Shown: piece after piece, positions 24,163 through 31,983 of the stretch
Numbering within the stretch: the first letter of the stretch is position 1
Layout of the letters: each line of letters starts with the position of its first letter
Origin: Eikenella halliae
Lineage (GTDB): Bacteria > Pseudomonadota > Gammaproteobacteria > Burkholderiales > Neisseriaceae
Assembly (NCBI RefSeq): GCF_001648475.1
Contig: NZ_LXSQ01000002.1
Coordinates: 3,686-67,685, forward strand
DNA length: 64,000 nt
Direction: 5' to 3'
Notes under the pieces: generated by a model
Databases searched by the model: none
What the model was told of the DNA's origin: nothing
The model's input: only the letters and a program-made list of their open reading frames with translations
Translations under genes and position numbers: made by a program

Positions 24163-25413
24163 ATGCTTTCCTTAGAAACTTGGATCGGCCTGCGCTATAT
24201 GCGCGCCAAAAAACGCAACGGGCTGATGTCTGTTATCAGCATCATCTCGATTTTCGGCATTGCCACCGGCGTAACCGCGCTGATTGTGGTGCTTTCCGTC
24301 ATGAACGGTTTTCAAAAAGAAATCCGCGGCCAGCTGCTGAAGGTTACCCCGCATATGCAGATGAGCTATCTACAGGCCGAACCGGGCGACACCTGGCAGG
24401 GTCTGGCCAAAATCGCCCAAGCCAACCCGCGTGTGCTGGGCGTGGCGCCTTATGTGAGCGGGCAGGCACTGCTGGCCAATTCCGGCGAGGTTCAGGGTGT
24501 GCAGGTAAAGGGGATCGACCCGGCTGAAGAGCCGAAAGTGTCGGAATACGGCGAAAAGCTGCCCAACGAACTGTATCAGCAGCTCAAGCCCGGCCAGTTT
24601 GAAATGATTTTGGGCAAAGATATTGCCGACCGCTTAGGCGTGCAGCCGGGTGAGAAAGTTACCCTGATTTCGCCCGAAGGCAACGTTACACCGGTGGGCA
24701 TGGTGCCGCGTATGAAGCAATTTACCGTGGCCGCCACTGTTTCCACCGGCATTTTCGCCGTGGATAACAGCCTGTCCATCATCCATATTGAAGACGCCAA
24801 AACCCTGTATCGTGCTGGGGATGGCGATGTCGGCATTCAGCTGCGCCTCTCGCAGCCAGAAACCGCTCCCGACGTAACCGCCGCCATCGTGCCCGCCGAG
24901 CAGCGCAACCGCATCGCCGCCTTCGACTGGACCTACCAAAACCGCGACTACTTCCAAGCCGTGGAAGTGGAGAAAAAGATGATGTTCGTCATCATGTTCT
25001 TCATCAGCCTTGTCGCCTCCATCAACCTGATTTCCACCCTCATCATGACCGTAACCGAAAAGCAGGCCGCCATCGCCATCTTGCGCACTCTCGGCCTGCC
25101 CCCGCGCGGCATCATGAAGATTTTCCTGGTGCAGGGCACGCTCTTGGGTGTGGTCGGCACCGCCATCGGCGTGGCGCTGGGCGTAACCGTGGCGCTGAAC
25201 GTGGGCGTTATCGTTGCCGCCATCGAGCAGATGGCCGGCCGCAAGCTGGTTACTTCCGCCATCTATTTCATCGACTACATGCCTTCGCAAGTGAAGCTGT
25301 CCGACGTGCTGGCGATTGTTGCCATTTCCCTCGGTCTCTCCTTCGTGGCCACCCTGCTGCCCAGCTGGCGCGCATCCAAAACCCAACCCGCAGAGGCCTT
25401 GCGCTATGAATAA
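24163..25413 (+). CDS. lolC: Lipoprotein-releasing ABC transporter permease LolC/LolE
   Basis: A 416-residue inner-membrane permease. It starts MLSLETWIGLRYMRAKKRNG (ATG at 24163, chosen over a TTG at 24124), with TM1 near 24-47, a large periplasmic MacB-like domain to about 270, and three C-terminal TM segments ending in the FtsX-type coupling region. FNGF-like VMNGFQKEIR follows TM1. With LolD it lifts lipoproteins out of the inner membrane and hands them to LolA. Only one permease gene lies next to lolD, so the complex probably uses a homodimer (LolF-type). It overlaps lolD by 8 bp. Confidence 0.93.
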   Translation: MLSLETWIGLRYMRAKKRNGLMSVISIISIFGIATGVTALIVVLSVMNGFQKEIRGQLLKVTPHMQMSYLQAEPGDTWQGLAKIAQANPRVLGVAPYVSGQALLANSGEVQGVQVKGIDPAEEPKVSEYGEKLPNELYQQLKPGQFEMILGKDIADRLGVQPGEKVTLISPEGNVTPVGMVPRMKQFTVAATVSTGIFAVDNSLSIIHIEDAKTLYRAGDGDVGIQLRLSQPETAPDVTAAIVPAEQRNRIAAFDWTYQNRDYFQAVEVEKKMMFVIMFFISLVASINLISTLIMTVTEKQAAIAILRTLGLPPRGIMKIFLVQGTLLGVVGTAIGVALGVTVALNVGVIVAAIEQMAGRKLVTSAIYFIDYMPSQVKLSDVLAIVAISLGLSFVATLLPSWRASKTQPAEALRYE

Positions 25414-26086
25414 AGAAGCCGTTATCCAATGCCAAAACGTAGGCAAAACCTACGACGACGGCAGCCTCAAAGTGGAAGTGCTGCGCAATATCGATTTTCA
25501 GGTAGCCTCAGGCGAAGGCATCGGCATCATCGGCGCTTCCGGCAGCGGCAAATCCACCCTGCTGCACATTCTCGGCGGGCTGGATAAGCCCACCAGCGGC
25601 GAAGTGAAAATCCAAGGGCAGGGCCTCAACAGCCTCTCCCAAGTGGCCATCGGTCGGCTGCGCAACCGCCATTTGGGCTTTGTTTACCAATTCCACCACC
25701 TGCTGCCCGAGTTTTCCGCGCTGGAAAACGTGATGATGCCGCTGCTGGTGGCACGCAAAAGCCGCGCCGAAGCGCAGGCGGCCGCCGCCGAAATTTTAGA
25801 AAAAGTCGGCTTGGGCAGCCGCAAAACCCACCGCCCAGGCGAACTCTCCGGCGGCGAACGCCAACGTGCCGCCATCGCCCGCGCCCTGGTAACCAAGCCC
25901 GACTGCCTGCTGGCCGACGAGCCCACCGGCAACCTCGACCGCAAAAACGCCACCCACGCGCTGGAAATGATGCTGGAGCTCAAACACGAGCTGGGCACCG
26001 CCCTGATCGTGGTTACCCACGACGAGCAACTGGCCAAACGCTTCGACCGCGTGCTCACCATGGACGACGGCAGCCTGCGCGCTTAA
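25406..26086 (+). CDS. lolD: Lipoprotein-releasing ABC transporter ATPase LolD
   Basis: A 226-residue ABC ATPase. Walker A is GASGSGKST, the Q-loop is YQFHHLLPEF, the signature is LSGGERQR, and Walker B is CLLADEP with the switch His in VTHDEQ. The start ATG at 25406 overlaps the end of lolC; the longer frame from 25316 lies inside lolC. FQVASGE near residue 32 is encoded by a DUS. Confidence 0.95.
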   Translation: MNKEAVIQCQNVGKTYDDGSLKVEVLRNIDFQVASGEGIGIIGASGSGKSTLLHILGGLDKPTSGEVKIQGQGLNSLSQVAIGRLRNRHLGFVYQFHHLLPEFSALENVMMPLLVARKSRAEAQAAAAEILEKVGLGSRKTHRPGELSGGERQRAAIARALVTKPDCLLADEPTGNLDRKNATHALEMMLELKHELGTALIVVTHDEQLAKRFDRVLTMDDGSLRA

Positions 26087-26137
26087 TTTCACCCGTAAAT
26101 CCGGCTGTGCTGCCGGGCGAAACGGTTGCAGAATATA

Positions 26138-26203
26138 AAGGCTACCTGAAAACGGCTTGGCAGGTTTTAACTGCATGGAAACTTCGTTTTCAGGTAGCCT
26201 TTT
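26138..26203. terminator. DUS hairpin after lolD
   Basis: AAAGGCTACCTGAAAA and TTTTCAGGTAGCCTTTT with a 33-nt loop, ending in a T-run. Confidence 0.6.
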
Positions 26204-26289
26204 GGTTTTCTGCAATTTGGCTTTCTGCAATGGCGGGGCAATGCCGTCGCACGCTTTTAGCGCACATCCATTTCACGATAGGGCGAATT

Positions 26290-26393
26290 TATAGTGGATT
26301 AACAAAAATCAGGATAAGGCGGCGAGCCGCAGACAATACACACGTTACGGCAAGGCGAGCCAACGCTGTACTGGTTTTTGTTAATTCACTATA
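26290..26393. mobile_element. Correia element (short form, 104 bp)
   Basis: Begins TATAGTGGATTAACAAAAAT and ends GTTTTTGTTAATTCACTATA; body CAGGATAAGGCGGCGAGCCGC... GGCAAGGCGAGCCAACGCTG. A well-preserved copy. Confidence 0.9.
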
Positions 26394-26396
26394 AGT

Positions 26397-26428
26397 TTTC
26401 AGGTAGCCTCAATCCAGGCTACCTGAAA
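26397..26428. repeat. Facing DUS pair after the CREE
   Basis: TTTTCAGGTAGCCT and AGGCTACCTGAAA with a short spacer, immediately beside the CREE. Could act as a terminator on either strand. Confidence 0.55.
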
Positions 26429-26520
26429 GCGCAGCTTCAATGCATTAAAAGCTGCCAAGTCAGCATTAGCAGGCTGGTTGAAAGCCGCCCAGCTTAAACT
26501 TTCCCAACAGTATTTCGGGT

Positions 26521-26526
26521 TATAAT
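26521..26526 (+). promoter_or_regulatory. -10 element for tsaE (leaderless)
   Basis: TATAATCCGC; the tsaE ATG begins 8 nt after this hexamer, so the transcript would start at or within 1-2 nt of the start codon. No Shine-Dalgarno is present. The -35 is weak. Confidence 0.55.
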
Positions 26527-26533
26527 CCGCCCT

Positions 26534-27016
26534 ATGCAAAACTCCCTCTCTTTCTTTCTCAACGGTGAAGCCGCCACCGAAGCCTTCGGCAACCGCATCG
26601 CGCCCGATTTGGCCGCACCGCTGGCGGTGTGGCTGGAAGGCGATTTGGGCGCGGGCAAAACCACGTTGGTGCGCGCTATTTTGCGCCGGTTGGGGCATGC
26701 GGGCGCAGTGAAAAGCCCCACTTATGCCATTGTGGAAAGCTACCGGCCAAACGGCCTAGCGGTAAACCATTTCGATTTATACCGCTTCGCCGCGCCGGAA
26801 GAGTGGGAGGATGCCGGGCTGGGCGAACTGTTTGCCGAGCCCGCCCTCCATTTCATCGAATGGCCGCAACGCGCTGCAGGCTTCGTGCCTGCAGCCGATT
26901 TGCGTATCGCGCTGCAAAACAGCGGCAGCGGCCGTGTCTGCACCCTTTCCGCCGATTCCGAAAAAGGCAAGCAACTCATCGAATTATGGCAAAACTTACC
27001 CGCCGAACTTTCCTAA
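26534..27016 (+). CDS. tsaE: tRNA threonylcarbamoyladenosine biosynthesis ATPase TsaE
   Basis: A 160-residue P-loop protein. Walker A is EGDLGAGKTTLVR, followed by SPTYAIVESY and NHFDLYRF, and FIEWPQRA near the end, all TsaE signatures. It supports the TsaB-TsaD complex in making t6A37 in tRNAs. It overlaps the following amidase gene by 31 bp; the tsaE-amiC pairing is common in proteobacteria. Confidence 0.94.
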   Translation: MQNSLSFFLNGEAATEAFGNRIAPDLAAPLAVWLEGDLGAGKTTLVRAILRRLGHAGAVKSPTYAIVESYRPNGLAVNHFDLYRFAAPEEWEDAGLGELFAEPALHFIEWPQRAAGFVPAADLRIALQNSGSGRVCTLSADSEKGKQLIELWQNLPAELS

Positions 27017-28263
27017 GCAGCGGCGCCGGCCTGCTGCTCCTGAGCATTTTGCCCACGGGCGAAGCGCACGGCACGCCGCAGTTTGTGGCCGTGCGCATCT
27101 GGCCGGCCTCTTCCTATACCCGCGCCACGCTCGAATCTACCCGCCCTCTGCAACATAAATATTTCCTGCTGGACAACCCGCGCCGTCTGGTGGTGGACAT
27201 TCAGGGCGCGAGCCTCGACAGCGTGGTGCAGAGCCTGCCGCAGAAGCTCAGCCGCAGCGATCCTTATGTGGCCGGCATTCGCGTGGGGCAGTTCAACCCC
27301 GATACCATTCGCGTGGTGATGGATTTGAAAACCGCCGTGAACCCGCAAGTGTTCTCGCTCGCGCCGGTGGCCAATTTCAAACACCGTCTGGTAATCGACC
27401 TCTATCCCACCCGGGCCGCCGCGCTGGCGCAAGAAGCCGACGATCCGCTGATGGCGCTCTTGCAAGACTACACCAACGGCCGCATCCGCCAAGACGGCAC
27501 CGCCACCGAGCAGGCGCAAACCACCAGCGTGCCGCCGGTGCAAAACCAGGCCGGCGGCAATCGGCGCGGCAACCGCAAGCTGGTGGTGATGCTCGATCCC
27601 GGCCACGGCGGCGAAGATTCCGGCGCGGTCGGCCCCAGCGGCTTGCGCGAAAAAGACGTGGTACTTTCGATTGCGCGCGAAGCCAAACGCGAAATGGAGC
27701 GGCTCGGCTATCAGGTGTACATGACGCGCAATGAAGACGTGTTTATCCCGCTGGGTGTGCGCGTGGCCAAGGCGCGCAGCCGCAAAGCCGATATTTTCAT
27801 TTCGATTCATGCCGATGCCTTCACCACGCCGCAACCGCGCGGCACCGGCGTGTATGCCTTAAGCCGGGGCAGAGCCACTAGCGCCGCCGCCCGTTGGCTG
27901 GCGCAATCGCAAAATGCCTCCGACCAAATCGGCGGCATCCGCGTGAGCGGCAACCGGCAGGTGGACCACACGCTGTTTGATCTGGTGCAAACCGCCACCA
28001 TTAACGATAGCTTGCGCCTGGGCAAATCGGTGCTCGACGAAATGGGCAAAATCAACCGCTTGCACAAAGGCCATGTGGATCAGGCCGGCTTCGCCGTGCT
28101 CAAGGCGCCGGATATTCCGTCGATCTTGGTGGAAACCGCCTTCATTTCCAACCCCACCGAAGAGCGGATGCTGGCCAGCAGCCAGTTCCGCCAAAAAGCC
28201 GCCCGCGCCATTGCCGCCGGGGCACAGCAATATCTGGCCACGGCCGCGGTGGCAAGACGTTAG
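26986..28263 (+). CDS. amiC: N-acetylmuramoyl-L-alanine amidase AmiC
   Basis: A 425-residue periplasmic zinc amidase. The N-terminus MAKLTRRTFLSSGAGLLLLS contains the Tat motif TRRTFLS. An AMIN domain (about 30-130) is followed by a linker and an Amidase_3 domain with zinc-site segments LDPGHGGEDSGAVG, SIHADAF and VETAFISNPTEE. It cleaves septal peptidoglycan so that daughter cells can part. I set the start at 26986, inside tsaE; the longer open frame from 26629 is antiparallel nonsense in another frame of tsaE. Confidence 0.93.
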   Translation: MAKLTRRTFLSSGAGLLLLSILPTGEAHGTPQFVAVRIWPASSYTRATLESTRPLQHKYFLLDNPRRLVVDIQGASLDSVVQSLPQKLSRSDPYVAGIRVGQFNPDTIRVVMDLKTAVNPQVFSLAPVANFKHRLVIDLYPTRAAALAQEADDPLMALLQDYTNGRIRQDGTATEQAQTTSVPPVQNQAGGNRRGNRKLVVMLDPGHGGEDSGAVGPSGLREKDVVLSIAREAKREMERLGYQVYMTRNEDVFIPLGVRVAKARSRKADIFISIHADAFTTPQPRGTGVYALSRGRATSAAARWLAQSQNASDQIGGIRVSGNRQVDHTLFDLVQTATINDSLRLGKSVLDEMGKINRLHKGHVDQAGFAVLKAPDIPSILVETAFISNPTEERMLASSQFRQKAARAIAAGAQQYLATAAVARR

Positions 28264-28283
28264 CTGCTTGACCGGCAAGCATT

Positions 28284-28315
28284 AAAGGCTACCTGAAAGT
28301 TTTCAGGTAGCCTTT
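28284..28315. terminator. DUS hairpin after amiC
   Basis: AAAGGCTACCTGAAA and TTTCAGGTAGCCTTT with a 2-nt spacer, ending in T residues. Confidence 0.7.
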
Positions 28316-28377
28316 GCATTCGCGTCGGGTTGGCTGCCTGTGCTACACTTTATGCATTGTTTGTTTGCTTGGAAACC

Positions 28378-29433
28378 ATGATGAAATTGAAATTTGCCCC
28401 CGCTTTAGCCGTTTTGTTTGTGTTGGCCGCATGCAGCAGCGAGCAGCCGATTGCGCCTGTGCCGGAGGCGCAGAAGGCGGTGCCGGAAGCATCGGCCTTG
28501 CCGGTGTCGGAAACCGGGTTCAGCCAAAATGCCGAGGTGCAGCGTTTTATCCGGCAGCAGGCCGGGTTGGGCGTGATGGGCGAAGGCCAGTTGCAGCAGT
28601 TTTTCGCGCAGTCGGTGTATAAGGGCAATATTGTCAATATCATGAACCGCCCCGGCACGTCGCGTCCGTGGTATGAGTTCCGTAGCGGCAATGCCGGCGC
28701 GGGCAAAATCAACGGCGGCCGCCGTTTCTACCAGCAATACCGCCAAGTGCTCGACCAAGTGGCGAGCGAATACGGCGTGCCGGCGGAAGTGTTGGTGGCG
28801 ATTGTGGGCATCGAAACGAACTATGGCAGCAATATGGGCAGCTTCCGCCTGGCCGATTCGCTGCCCACGCTGGCGTTCGGCTACCCGCGTCGCGGCGAGT
28901 TTTTCCAGCAGGAGTTGCATGAATTCCTGCTGATGGCCAAAGAAGAAGGACGCGATCCATTCAGCTTCACCGGCAGCTACGCCGGGGCGATGGGGATGCC
29001 GCAGTTTATGCCGTCGAGCTACCGCAAATGGGCGGTGGATTACGACGGCGACGGCCAGCGCAACATCTGGGGCAGCGTGCCGGATGTGGCGGCTTCGGTG
29101 GCCAACTATCTGAAGGCGCACGGCTGGCGGCGCGGCGGCAAGGTGATGGTGCCGGTGTCGATGGTGCCCACGCCGGAACTGCTGGCGCTGATTGATGAAA
29201 AAACTGCGCTGAATAAAACCGTGGGCGAGCTGCGGCAGATGGGGGTAACGCCGCTGGAGGAAGTGGCCGACCACGAAAAAGCCGTGCTGTTCCGCCTGGA
29301 AACCACGCCCGGCCAGTATGATTATTATATCGGCCTCAACAATTTCTTCGCCGTTTGGCAATACAACCACAGCCGCCTGTATGTGAGCGCGGTGCGCGAA
29401 ATTGCCAACGGCGTGGGCGGCGGCAAGCTGTAA
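28378..29433 (+). CDS. mltB: Lytic murein transglycosylase B, lipoprotein
   Basis: About 351 residues. The lipobox LAAC follows a short signal (MMKLKFAPALAVLFVLAAC), so it is an outer-membrane-anchored lipoprotein. The family core has VAIVGIETNYGSNMG with the catalytic Glu, and GSYAGAMGMPQFMPSSYRKWAVD, DGQRNIWGSVPDVAASVANYLK as in MltB. It cleaves glycan strands to 1,6-anhydro muropeptides. Two adjacent ATG codons (28378, 28381) could start it. A TGCTACACT extended -10 lies near 28341. Confidence 0.93.
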   Translation: MMKLKFAPALAVLFVLAACSSEQPIAPVPEAQKAVPEASALPVSETGFSQNAEVQRFIRQQAGLGVMGEGQLQQFFAQSVYKGNIVNIMNRPGTSRPWYEFRSGNAGAGKINGGRRFYQQYRQVLDQVASEYGVPAEVLVAIVGIETNYGSNMGSFRLADSLPTLAFGYPRRGEFFQQELHEFLLMAKEEGRDPFSFTGSYAGAMGMPQFMPSSYRKWAVDYDGDGQRNIWGSVPDVAASVANYLKAHGWRRGGKVMVPVSMVPTPELLALIDEKTALNKTVGELRQMGVTPLEEVADHEKAVLFRLETTPGQYDYYIGLNNFFAVWQYNHSRLYVSAVREIANGVGGGKL

Positions 29434-29447
29434 GCCCCGTTGCAATA

Positions 29448-29490
29448 GAGGCTACCTGAAAAGCAATCAACTGTTTTCAGGTAGCCTTTT
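29448..29490. terminator. DUS hairpin between mltB and fdx
   Basis: GAGGCTACCTGAAAA and TTTTCAGGTAGCCTTTT with a T-run on the plus strand. Confidence 0.65.
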
Positions 29491-29536
29491 CCGTTACAAT
29501 ACGCCACTCAAAAATTTAGCCAAGAAAGCACACACC

Positions 29537-29878
29537 ATGCCCAAAGTAACCGTCTTGCCACACAGCGAATTGTGCCCCGAAGGCAAAATCATCGAAAACG
29601 CCTCCGAAGGCGAAAGCATTTGCAGCCTGCTGCTCGACAACGGCATCGAAATCGAGCATGCCTGCGAGCAATCCTGCGCCTGCACCACCTGCCACGTGAT
29701 CGTGCGACAAGGCTTCGACAGCCTGGAAGAACCCAGCGAAATCGAAGAAGACCTGCTCGACCAAGCCTGGGGCTTGGAAGCCGAATCGCGCTTGAGCTGC
29801 CAGGCCAAAGTGGCCGGCGAAGACCTCGTGGTGGAGATTCCCAAATACACCATCAACCACGCCCGCGAGCATCATTAA
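29537..29878 (+). CDS. fdx: ISC-type [2Fe-2S] ferredoxin
   Basis: A 113-residue ferredoxin with the Fdx1/adrenodoxin-type ligand set Cys43, Cys49, Cys52 (CEQSCACTTC) and Cys88 (RLSCQAK). It supplies electrons to iron-sulphur cluster assembly. It is followed by iscX, the usual end of the isc operon, but the rest of isc (iscRSUA, hscBA) is not here. The start is MPKVTVLPHSELCPEG at 29537. Confidence 0.95.
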   Translation: MPKVTVLPHSELCPEGKIIENASEGESICSLLLDNGIEIEHACEQSCACTTCHVIVRQGFDSLEEPSEIEEDLLDQAWGLEAESRLSCQAKVAGEDLVVEIPKYTINHAREHH

Positions 29879-29932
29879 GCCTGGCGCTCCCCAGCCGCCG
29901 GCCGTACACATCTAGTTTCAGGTAGCCTCATC

Positions 29933-30127
29933 ATGAAATGGACCGACACCCAACGCATCGCCGAAGAACTCTTCGACCGCCATCCCGACATCGACCCGAA
30001 AACCGTCCGCTTCACCCAGCTGCGCCAGCTCATCCTCGATTTGCCCGAGTTTGATGACGACCCGCAGCGTTGCGGCGAGCGCATCCTCGAAGCCGTGCAA
30101 CAGGCTTGGATAGACGAAGCCGAGTAA
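29933..30127 (+). CDS. iscX: Fe-S cluster assembly protein IscX
   Basis: A 64-residue acidic protein MKWTDTQRIAEELFD..., with DPKTVRFTQLRQLILDLPEFDDDP and AWIDEAE, the full IscX pattern. It binds IscS and iron and tunes cluster assembly. A DUS lies just before the start, and the gene follows fdx by 54 bp. Confidence 0.95.
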   Translation: MKWTDTQRIAEELFDRHPDIDPKTVRFTQLRQLILDLPEFDDDPQRCGERILEAVQQAWIDEAE

Positions 30128-30226
30128 ACCGCCAGCCAATGTTTCAATTCCGTTGAAGCGCATATTTTCAGGTAGCCTCACTATCGATGCAGGCTACCTG
30201 AAAAATTCATTCCGAAAGCAAACGCC

Positions 30227-30994
30227 ATGAAAATCGCCACTTGGAACGTAAACTCCCTCAAAGTGCGCCTGCCGCACGTGAGCGACTGGCTGATTCAGCA
30301 TCAGCCCGACGTGCTCTGCCTGCAAGAGCTCAAGCTGGATCAAGACCAGTTCCCGCTTTCCGCCTTCGAAATGCTCGGCTACCGCGCCGTGTGGAGCGGG
30401 CAGAAAACCTACAACGGCGTGGCCATCCTCAGCAAAGAAGAAGCGCAAAACGTACACACCGGCCTGCCCGCCCTGCCCAACGACCCGCAACGGCGCGTGA
30501 TTGCCGCCACCATCGGCGGCGTGCGTGTGGTGGACGTATACTGCGTGAACGGCGAGGCCGTGGGCAGCGAGAAATTTGCCTACAAGCAGCAATGGTTTGC
30601 CGCGCTGGCCGAATTTATCCGCAACGAATTGGTGCAACACTCGGAATTGGTGCTGCTCGGCGATTTCAACATCGCCCCCGCCGATTTGGATGTGTACGAC
30701 CCTGAAAAATGGCAGGGCAAAATCCTCTGCTCCGCCGAAGAGCGCGCCTGGTTTCAAACCCTGCTCGACCTCGGCCTCACCGACAGCCTGCGCCGCCTGC
30801 ACCCCGCCGAACCGCTCTACACCTGGTGGGACTACCGCATGAATATGTTCCGCCGCAAACTCGGCCTGCGCATCGACCACATCCTCGCCAGCCAAGCCCT
30901 GCTGCCGCGCCTTACCGCCGCCGGCGTAGACACCGCCCCGCGCGCGCTGGAACGCCCCAGCGATCACGCACCGGTGTGGGCGGAGTTTGAATAG
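30227..30994 (+). CDS. xthA: Exodeoxyribonuclease III
   Basis: A 255-residue EEP-family nuclease. Motifs are TWNVNSLKVR, LQELKLDQDQFP with the metal-binding Glu, LLGDFNIAP, and SDHAPVWAEFE with the catalytic His. It acts on abasic sites and 3' blocks in base-excision repair. It is preceded by a facing DUS pair (30167-30203). Confidence 0.95.
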   Translation: MKIATWNVNSLKVRLPHVSDWLIQHQPDVLCLQELKLDQDQFPLSAFEMLGYRAVWSGQKTYNGVAILSKEEAQNVHTGLPALPNDPQRRVIAATIGGVRVVDVYCVNGEAVGSEKFAYKQQWFAALAEFIRNELVQHSELVLLGDFNIAPADLDVYDPEKWQGKILCSAEERAWFQTLLDLGLTDSLRRLHPAEPLYTWWDYRMNMFRRKLGLRIDHILASQALLPRLTAAGVDTAPRALERPSDHAPVWAEFE

Positions 30995-31011
30995 CACATC
31001 GTTGTTGCAAT

Positions 31012-31073
31012 GAAAAGGCTACCTGAAAGCAATGCCTTGGCGAAACCGAGGCTGGGCTTTCAGGTAGCTTTTT
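31012..31073. terminator. DUS hairpin after xthA
   Basis: AAAAGGCTACCTGAAAGC and GCTTTCAGGTAGCTTTTT; the second arm has lost one base of the DUS but still pairs. Confidence 0.6.
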
Positions 31074-31093
31074 GTATCGAAATTGTAGTGATT

Positions 31094-31169
31094 AGGTTGG
31101 GTTAGAAACCAAACATCTGGGCTATTTTCATTGTGTTGGGTTACGCCATAAACGGCTAACCCAATCTAC
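31094..31169. repeat. Repeat family B copy 1 (TTGGGTTACGCC... type)
   Basis: AGGTTGGGTTAGAAACCAAAC, then a variable centre, then TTGGGTTACGCC...GGCTAACCCAA. Related copies lie at 31827, 33643 and 38546. The 3' part is a hairpin. I know no name for it. Confidence 0.6.
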
Positions 31170-31754
31170 CTACACTAACTCAATATTTAAAAATTTCAAA
31201 AAGTTATGATTAAAATCTAGCTTCAACAGTTTATTTTTAAAAATCTCTGATATTACTATATTAGTATCAGGCCATTCCATTATTCTAAAAATTTCTACAT
31301 CATTAGGTATTTTGGATTTATAAATAACGGGTTTATAAAAAATCTGGCCTCTAGGATGTTCCCATTCTTTTATTTTCCTTTCAGGAGGCCAAGGCTCAAA
31401 ACTTGATTTCTCCCAATTCACACAATTAAAAATTAAGTTTTTTATATCAAAAGCCAAGAACTCATTCTTGCCATTAAGATTGAAGACAGGAATCAAATCT
31501 AGGTATTCGCCTTTAAGAATACTTATGTCTTTAATATCTTTCCGAATTAATAAAATATCATCTGCCATGTTAAATGGTGGAATATTGTTTGATTTTTCAT
31601 CAAATTTAAGATTTTCATAATATAAATCTAAATTACCCTATGCTTTTATGGGAGAATATATATCATTGCTATCTTTATCTGTGAATAGGCTAATAGTTGA
31701 ATATCCATTCCATAATTCACTGTTGGAGTTTATGGATAATAAATAGTATTTCAT
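31170..31754 (-). pseudogene. AT-rich immunity-like gene broken by an in-frame TAG
   Basis: On the minus strand an open frame starts at ATG 31754 (MKYYLLSINSNSELWNGYST...) with AAGG upstream, reads 38 codons, meets TAG at 31640-31638, and continues in the same frame for 24 codons into a 132-codon remainder beginning MADDILLIRKDIKDIS. Apart from the TAG the 194-codon frame is intact. It is far more AT-rich than its surroundings, and the style (MKYYLL..., CVNWEKSSFEPWP, VIYKSKIPNDVEIFRI) resembles DUF1629/Imm11-like immunity proteins. That family call is weak. Either a recent inactivation or a suppressed stop. Confidence 0.65.
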
Positions 31755-31826
31755 ATCAAAACCTTATTTTATTAAATAAATATTTAACCAGTATCTTATT
31801 GTAACTGCTAATACTTTCAGGTAGGT

Positions 31827-31889
31827 AAGTTGGGTTGGAAACCCAACATTATCTAGGCCATTTCCATTAGTTTGGGTTACTTGCTATAC
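31827..31889. repeat. Repeat family B copy 2
   Basis: AAGTTGGGTTGGAAACCCAAC...TTTGGGTTACTTGCTATA. It is in the same orientation as copy 1 on the other side of the broken gene; the terminal hairpin is degraded. Confidence 0.55.
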
Positions 31890-31892
31890 ATG

Positions 31893-31958
31893 AAAAAGGC
31901 TACCTGAAAATGTGAGCGTTGCAGAAATTTGCTCCGCTTATTTTCAGGTAGCCTTTTT
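31893..31958. terminator. DUS hairpin downstream of pyrC
   Basis: AAAAAGGCTACCTGAAAAT and ATTTTCAGGTAGCCTTTTT; long perfect arms with T-runs on both strands. Confidence 0.65.
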
Positions 31959-31983
31959 GCATCAAAATCAGAGCGGGCGGGGC

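Noticed and set aside
26629..26985. 5' extension of the amiC frame through tsaE
   Set aside because: It is an out-of-frame reading of tsaE; the Tat signal starts at 26986.
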